Of a stretch of 64,000 bases of DNA, positions 58,652-64,000 are shown piece by piece; the stretch's first letter is position 1; each line of letters opens with the position of its first letter. The notes under the pieces were generated by a model. That model was not told the DNA's origin and did no database searches. It saw nothing but the letters and a program-made list of their open reading frames with translations. This DNA is from Mycobacterium sp. GTDB lineage: Bacteria; Actinomycetota; Actinomycetes; Mycobacteriales; Mycobacteriaceae. A program made the translations under genes and the position numbers. Location: positions 52,541 through 116,540 of the forward strand of contig RXJD01000006.1 of NCBI GenBank assembly GCA_003987775.1. Reading direction: 5' to 3'.

Positions 58652-61600
58652 GTGGCGCCGCTGGAGGTGAACCCGGGTGAGTTGTCGGCCGTCGGGGACA
58701 AGCTGTCCGGTGACGCGGGCGCGCTGGCCGCCGCGCTATCGGCCCTGACCGGCGGCTTTTCGCGGGTGAATTCGGGTCACGATGGAGCCGGGGTCAAGTT
58801 CGGGACGCAGTACCTCAACTCCGGTACGAAGGTGCTCGCCGCCGGAGCTGCGGCGATCAGCGCGTGTCAGCGGATGGGCTACGGCGTCAAGATGTCGGCG
58901 TACAACTACGCGCTGAGCAACGCGATGTCCGTGCCGGGTGGAGGCCAGCCGTCACTGCCGATTCCTCCGTGTCCTGCCCCAGCGCAGGCACCCGCAATGC
59001 CGAGTCCGTTCGGTCCGGGCATCGCGGCTCCGGCGTTGTGGGCGGTGGTGGAGGCTTTCGTCGGGGACCTGTGGCCGGACGGCGATCCAGCTTCGATGCG
59101 GGCGGCGGCCCGGGCCTGGACCTCCTACGCCGACGCATTGAGCCACACCTCCGCAGATGTGGGCGGCAGGAAGGCTCTTTTCGCTGCTCAGCAGCTGCCC
59201 GAGGCCGACCTCATGTCCTCGGCCATTGACGATCTCGGCCACAAGGTAGGCGCCGTTGCGGACCAGTGTCGCAAGGTCGCGGACTCGCTGACGGCGTTTG
59301 CCGACAAGGTCGAGGCCACCCAGAACGCGATTCGGGACCTACTCAACCGGTTGAACCCGATGAGCGGGGGCCTGGTCGGTCTGGCGGTATCCCTTTTCCA
59401 GGACGGCGATCCACTGGCGACCGTCAAAGCGATAGCCAACGACATCAAAGTGGTGCTGAGCCACATGAAAGATGAAGCGGACGCCGCTGCGTGGGCGTTT
59501 CAGCAGGTCATGAGCGGTGTCGACGGGGTCACCGACGACCTGGAGCGGTGGGTCAGCAAAGAGTTCCCCGTGGTAGCACCGGTGGTCAACGGCTACATCG
59601 ACATCGAGAACGGCGTGATCCACAGCGTCGCCGGGGCGGTGCAGGGCATTGAGGCGCTGGACCCGAGTCGCTTCCTCTATGACTTCAGTGGCGCGCTGGA
59701 CAGCTGGAAAGGCATGTCGGACACGTTGGGTATGGCCGTCCCGCCAATCCTCGCCTCCCAGCTGGCTACCAACCCGCAGGGTGTGCTGGATCGGGTTAAA
59801 GCGTTGATCGACTACAACGACTGGAATTCCGATCACCCGTTGCGTGGCTTGGGCCACAACGTTGGTGATATCGCGCAGTTCTTCATCCCGGGCGTGGGTG
59901 AGGCCAAGCCCGCGGTGACCGCTGCCGAGACCTCAGCGCGCGCCGGGGAAGCCGGAGTGGGGTTGGAGTCGAAGTTGGGAGCGACCACCCACGACGGTGT
60001 CGGTCTGCTTGGGCGCGCCGGAGAGGTTGGCGGAGACATCGGTTCGCGGGCCGGCCAGGTCGCTCACGACCTGGATCAGATGAAAGCTCCGATCATCGAG
60101 CCGCCCAAGCCCCCGCCCGGCCCGGAACCGCCGTCGCGGAGCGCGTTGCCGGCCGAGCATCCGGACGGGCCCGCGCCGCCGTCGCAGCCTGGGATACCGG
60201 CCGCGGAGGTCAAGCCGACGGCGGCGGAGCCGGCGCCGCATCCGCCGGTTGAGCGCCCTGCTGAACCGAGCCCGGTACCGCGGGCGGAGCCGGCGCCCGC
60301 CGAGCCGGTGCATCCGGTGGCGTCGGAGGTACCACGGAGCGAACCGCCGGCGCAGGTTCACGCACCGGCCCAGCCTCATGAGGCGCCGCTGAGCGAGCGT
60401 CCCGCCGCGCATGTCCCCGTCGAGCCGGTGGAGTCACCGCGCACCGAGGCGATCCCGCGCACTGCCGAGCCGGCGCCATCCGAACTGGTGAAACCACCCC
60501 ATGACGAGCCTCCGGTGGCCTCGGATCCCGTGGTGACGCCGCATTCCGAGTCGGCGCCGGGCGCGCATCCGCCCGAGCATGCACCGATCCCGCCTGTCCA
60601 GGTGCACCCGGTCGAGCCGTCGGGAGTGCCGGTTCGTCCGCCCGATCCCGCGCCTCACGCCCTATCCGATGTGCCAACCAAGCCGGGCGCGGCAGCTGGG
60701 GGAGCAGCGCATACGGCGGGTCAGGCGGCCGAAGCCGCCAAGGCTGCACCGGTGGCGCCGAGCGACGCTGCGGGCGCCCGCAGTGCGCCCTCGCATGTCA
60801 AGAGTCCGCTGACCGACGGCGGTGCGCATGGCCCGACCGACACCCCGGTCGGCGTCGGGGACAGAACTGCACTCGCGGGTGAGAGAGCGCCGGCTGCTGC
60901 GGGCCCACACGAGGGGCGACCGGGGGACCCGCACCTTCCCGACAACGAACACGATCCGCTGACGCAGGCCGAGCGGGATCGTGACATCGCCGACGATGCC
61001 CGGGAGCCGGGCAGTTCCAACCAACCGTCTGATCGCTGCGCGAACGGTGAGCCGGTGGACATGGCGACCGGCGAGTACTTCCTGCCGATGACCGATATCG
61101 AATTGCCCGGGGTCCTGCCACTGGTATTGCGGCGCCAGCACCGGTCGCAGTATCGCCGCGGCATCTGGTTCGGGCCGTCGTGGACCTCGACGTTCGATGC
61201 GCGGGTGGTGGTCAGCGACGACGGCGTCACCACGGTCGACGCCGACGGAACGATGCTGGCATTCGCCCATCCGAGCATCGATGCGCCACAGCAACCGAGA
61301 CACGGCCGGAACTGGTTGTTGTTCAGGACAACTGGCGGTGGATACCGGTTGTTCAGCCAGGACACCGAACACAGTTATCACTTCGAACCCAAGCTTGGGC
61401 TCAACGGAACCGATCTGGGCGTCGGAGTGCTGTTGATCTCGGCGATCACCGACCGTCACCAGAACCGAATCCTGTTCGATTACACCGACAACGGCATACC
61501 GAGGGCTGTCACGCATTCGGGCGGCTACCGCATCGACGTGCATTCGGACGGCGCCCGGATAACCGGCTACGACCTGGCCGGTCCCGTCGACGGCGCAGGT

Positions 61601-64000
61601 GTTGCGATCCGCCGCTTCGGTTACGCCGGCGGTGATCTGGCTACGGTCACCGACGGATGCGGTGCGACAACAACTTTCGTCTATGACGGTGACCATCAGA
61701 TGACCGCCTGGACGGATTCGGTGGGCTCGCACTACGACAACGTCTACGACGCCGAAGGACGGATCGCCAGCCAGCAGGGCATCGACGGGGTGTGGGCCGG
61801 TACCTTCGATTTCCTGTCCACCGCCGACGGGCTGGTGTCGACCTTCACCGACGCCTACGGCGCACAGACGGCGTACGAGTTCGATGCCGACCTACGGTCC
61901 CGGCGGGTGATGGATCCCGACGGACGGCTCACGACAACGGAATTCAACCGATGGCGTGATCCGCTGGTGGTAACCGACCCGTCCGGTGCGGTGACGCGCT
62001 ATGAGTACACCGAGCACGGTGACATCGCTACGATCACCGATGCGCTCGGCGCGGTGACACGCTACGAATACGCCAGTCCGCGTCACCCCAATCGGATTCT
62101 GCGCGAGGGCCACTCACCGGTGGTGTTGACCTACGACGCCTTGGGGAACCTGGTGGAGGCGACATCCGACGGAGCGACTCGGCGGTTCGAGTACAACCGG
62201 ACCGGCGCTGTTGTTGCGACGGTCGACGAAGAAGGGCGACGCACCGACATCGTCGTCAACGCCGGCGGGTTACCCACGAGGCTCACCGACGCGGACGGCA
62301 ACACGACGGTCATCCAATACGACGGGTTCGGTCGGGCGGTGTCAGCGACCGACCCGCGCGGATACCGCACCACTGTTACCAGGGACGCCGAAGGTCGTGT
62401 GCTGCAGCGCGTTGCCAGCGACGGAACCGTTCGTTCCTGGACATACGACGGCGAGGGTAACTGCGTCGCGCAGACCGATGAGTTGGGCGCCACTACCAGG
62501 TTCGAGTACGGCTTCTACGACAAGGTGACCGCCCAGATTGCGCCAGACGGTGCGCGCACCGAATACCGATACGACCGCGCGCGTCGACTCATCGAGGTCG
62601 TCAATCCCGACGGATTGATTTGGCGCTACACGTATTACGCCGACGGTCGCCTGCAGTCGGAGACCGACTTCAATGGCGCGACCACGACGTACCGTTACGA
62701 CGACGCGGGCCGTCTGGCCGAGAAAACCAACGCCGCGGGCCAGTCGATTAGCTACTCCTACGATGCGCTTGGTAGGCCGGTCGAGGAAATCACCGGTGCG
62801 GCAGCCGGTTTCGGTGAGTCCGGGGATTTTGCCGGTGAGGTCACCCGGTATCAGTATGGGGTGGACGGGGAGCTGATCGGGGCGGCCAACATCCACGGCG
62901 CCGGAACCTACTCGTATGACCTGGGTTCGCGGGTGCGGGTGGGGGTGTGGGATGAGCAGTTGGTGACGGCGTCGTTTAACGCTGCGGGGCAGTTGGTGGG
63001 TGTGGGTAGTCCCAGTGGTGTGCGCACGGAGTACGGCTATGACAGCCGTGGTGTGCTCAGTGGTCTTCGGGCGGCGGGGCGGGTCGTTGATGTGGGCAGC
63101 GATGCGGCGGGGCGGATTACTCGTATGGAGGTCGGCCGCACCAGTGTTGAGCGTGAGTTTGATCCGGTGGGGCGGTTGTCGGCGCAGTCGTGGATCGCGT
63201 CGGCTGAGGGGCGGCTGTTCTTGGGGGCTGGTTCGGCGCCGGTTGGTCGTGTGTTGACCGGGTCGTCGTTTGGTTATCGGCCCGATGGCGCGTTGAGTGT
63301 GCGCATTGTCGATCAGGTGCAGACGCGGTACGGGTTGGATGCGGTGGGCCGGGTGGATGCGGTGGCGGTGGGTGGTGTGGTGGCCGAGCAGTTCGGTTAT
63401 GACGCCAGTGACAACATTCGCACTGCGGTGGTGGCGGGGTCTTCTGGCGGTGCTGGGCGTTGGGAGTATCGCGGCACGCTGTTGGTTGATGATGGGCGTT
63501 CGCGGTACAGCTATGACCGGGCGGGGCGGTTGGTGCGGACGGTGAGCCGGCGGTTGAGCCGCACGGCGCAGGTGTGGCATTACCGCTGGGATGCCTATGA
63601 CCGGTTACGCAGTGTCACGACTCCGGATGGTCAGACCTGGACCTATGGGTATGACCCGGCGAGTCGGCGGACCCGTAAGACCAACGGGAGCACCGGGGAG
63701 TCGGTGGTGTTTGCGTGGCTGGGCGATCAGCTTGTGGAGCAGACTGCGACCGGCGGGGTGGGTGGCGCGACGACTACGTGGTGTTATTTGCCGGGGGCGG
63801 TGACGCCGTTGGCGCAGGTTCATGCGGCTGTTGAGTCAAGTGTGGATGTGCCGTTGCGTCTGGGCGGTGCGCCTGTTGCGGCGGGGGTTGGCTGTGGTGG
63901 TGGCGTGTGGTCGCAACCGGAGGTCGATCGTGCGTTTTATGCGTTGGTGACCGATCATCTGGGTACGCCGACGCATCTGGTGGATCCGGATGCGGCGACG
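58652..64000 (+). CDS. CpnT-like/RHS polymorphic toxin, N-terminal 1783 residues (cut by window edge)
   Basis: An open frame from GTG 58652 to the window end. Residues 1-470 resemble the channel-forming N-terminus of CpnT (Rv3903c): APLEVNPGELSAVGDKL, GVKMSAYNYALSNAMS, GDLWPDGDPASMRAAARAW, AAQQLPEADLMSSAI and CRKVADSLTAFADKVEA. About 480-780 is a Pro/Ala/Glu linker. At about 793 an RHS-type start follows (EPVDMATGEYFLPMTDIELP), then many YD repeats (YDALGNLVEATSDG, YDDAGRLAEKT). The visible end is DHLGTPTHLVD, where RHS shells pass into a variable toxin. CpnT itself carries an NAD-glycohydrolase toxin at that end. The toxin and any immunity gene lie outside the window. Likely an exported toxin; activity is not visible. 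Confidence 0.88.
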   Translation, partial: MAPLEVNPGELSAVGDKLSGDAGALAAALSALTGGFSRVNSGHDGAGVKFGTQYLNSGTKVLAAGAAAISACQRMGYGVKMSAYNYALSNAMSVPGGGQPSLPIPPCPAPAQAPAMPSPFGPGIAAPALWAVVEAFVGDLWPDGDPASMRAAARAWTSYADALSHTSADVGGRKALFAAQQLPEADLMSSAIDDLGHKVGAVADQCRKVADSLTAFADKVEATQNAIRDLLNRLNPMSGGLVGLAVSLFQDGDPLATVKAIANDIKVVLSHMKDEADAAAWAFQQVMSGVDGVTDDLERWVSKEFPVVAPVVNGYIDIENGVIHSVAGAVQGIEALDPSRFLYDFSGALDSWKGMSDTLGMAVPPILASQLATNPQGVLDRVKALIDYNDWNSDHPLRGLGHNVGDIAQFFIPGVGEAKPAVTAAETSARAGEAGVGLESKLGATTHDGVGLLGRAGEVGGDIGSRAGQVAHDLDQMKAPIIEPPKPPPGPEPPSRSALPAEHPDGPAPPSQPGIPAAEVKPTAAEPAPHPPVERPAEPSPVPRAEPAPAEPVHPVASEVPRSEPPAQVHAPAQPHEAPLSERPAAHVPVEPVESPRTEAIPRTAEPAPSELVKPPHDEPPVASDPVVTPHSESAPGAHPPEHAPIPPVQVHPVEPSGVPVRPPDPAPHALSDVPTKPGAAAGGAAHTAGQAAEAAKAAPVAPSDAAGARSAPSHVKSPLTDGGAHGPTDTPVGVGDRTALAGERAPAAAGPHEGRPGDPHLPDNEHDPLTQAERDRDIADDAREPGSSNQPSDRCANGEPVDMATGEYFLPMTDIELPGVLPLVLRRQHRSQYRRGIWFGPSWTSTFDARVVVSDDGVTTVDADGTMLAFAHPSIDAPQQPRHGRNWLLFRTTGGGYRLFSQDTEHSYHFEPKLGLNGTDLGVGVLLISAITDRHQNRILFDYTDNGIPRAVTHSGGYRIDVHSDGARITGYDLAGPVDGAGVAIRRFGYAGGDLATVTDGCGATTTFVYDGDHQMTAWTDSVGSHYDNVYDAEGRIASQQGIDGVWAGTFDFLSTADGLVSTFTDAYGAQTAYEFDADLRSRRVMDPDGRLTTTEFNRWRDPLVVTDPSGAVTRYEYTEHGDIATITDALGAVTRYEYASPRHPNRILREGHSPVVLTYDALGNLVEATSDGATRRFEYNRTGAVVATVDEEGRRTDIVVNAGGLPTRLTDADGNTTVIQYDGFGRAVSATDPRGYRTTVTRDAEGRVLQRVASDGTVRSWTYDGEGNCVAQTDELGATTRFEYGFYDKVTAQIAPDGARTEYRYDRARRLIEVVNPDGLIWRYTYYADGRLQSETDFNGATTTYRYDDAGRLAEKTNAAGQSISYSYDALGRPVEEITGAAAGFGESGDFAGEVTRYQYGVDGELIGAANIHGAGTYSYDLGSRVRVGVWDEQLVTASFNAAGQLVGVGSPSGVRTEYGYDSRGVLSGLRAAGRVVDVGSDAAGRITRMEVGRTSVEREFDPVGRLSAQSWIASAEGRLFLGAGSAPVGRVLTGSSFGYRPDGALSVRIVDQVQTRYGLDAVGRVDAVAVGGVVAEQFGYDASDNIRTAVVAGSSGGAGRWEYRGTLLVDDGRSRYSYDRAGRLVRTVSRRLSRTAQVWHYRWDAYDRLRSVTTPDGQTWTYGYDPASRRTRKTNGSTGESVVFAWLGDQLVEQTATGGVGGATTTWCYLPGAVTPLAQVHAAVESSVDVPLRLGGAPVAAGVGCGGGVWSQPEVDRAFYALVTDHLGTPTHLVDPDAAT

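Noticed and set aside
62342-63580. 412-codon minus-strand frame over the RHS region
   Set aside because: Pro/Arg/His/Thr-rich shadow caused by the G/T-rich codons of the RHS gene; the plus frame keeps YD motifs throughout.

Overview
This window is a high-GC actinobacterial chromosome segment from a mycobacterium (Mycobacterium or Mycolicibacterium). The gene order follows the M. tuberculosis H37Rv block from about Rv1563c to Rv1625c almost gene for gene: treY-treX, ripD, bioAFD, bioB, the nadABC and his operons, trpECBA-lgt, pykA, tesB, cydABDC and cya. GTG starts, 4-bp stop/start overlaps and -10 boxes of the TANNNT type just ahead of start codons also fit. The species cannot be named from this. 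There is no phiRv1 prophage at the H37Rv position, and several inserted genes set this genome apart from H37Rv. These comparisons with H37Rv are from memory of the genome, not from an alignment.

Layout. 0-6.7 kb, minus strand: the start of treY, then treX (trehalose from glycogen), a membrane O-acyltransferase with an SGNH domain, the catalytically dead NlpC/P60 protein RipD with its 10-residue repeats, and a small membrane protein. 6.7-10.4 kb: bioA-bioF-bioD and a 2H phosphoesterase. 10.4-14.2 kb, minus strand: a four-gene cluster of unknown function (two large membrane proteins, a cupredoxin-like lipoprotein and a 47-residue membrane peptide) where H37Rv carries phiRv1. 14.2-16.3 kb: bioB, its auxiliary protein gene bsaP and a DUF2567 gene. 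16.3-22.1 kb: a lipase, the NAD repressor NrtR with a clear operator, and nadA-nadB-nadC. 22.1-25.1 kb: an accessory stretch (TRIC channel, TetR regulator with a perfect operator, zinc dehydrogenase) and an F420-type oxidoreductase.

25.2-31.6 kb: hisD-C-B-H-A-impA-F-I, tightly packed. 31.6-35.1 kb: a Ser/Thr kinase whose extracellular part is a TPM domain, a ChaA antiporter and a peroxiredoxin. 35.1-43.4 kb: trpE, a Trp-operon membrane protein, trpC, trpB, trpA, an lgt with a very long acidic tail, a TM2 protein and a DUF2752 protein. 43.4-50.6 kb: pykA, tesB, a TIR-transmembrane-14xWD40 protein, an MTB12-like secreted protein and a DUF2156 membrane protein. 50.6-58.5 kb, minus strand: cydC, cydD, cydB, cydA, an HdeD-family protein and the membrane adenylate cyclase cya. 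From 58.65 kb to the end: the first 1783 codons of a giant gene with a CpnT-like N-terminus, a proline-rich linker and an RHS/YD-repeat shell. It is cut by the window edge just where the variable toxin tip would begin.

Most likely novel material: the CpnT-RHS fusion at the right edge, the TIR-WD40 protein inside a housekeeping locus, and the 10.4-14.2 kb cluster, whose 609-residue membrane protein carries a duplicated D-x2-W-H-x3-G-x-D...P-x-H motif. No tRNA, rRNA, CRISPR array, insertion sequence or integrase was recognised.
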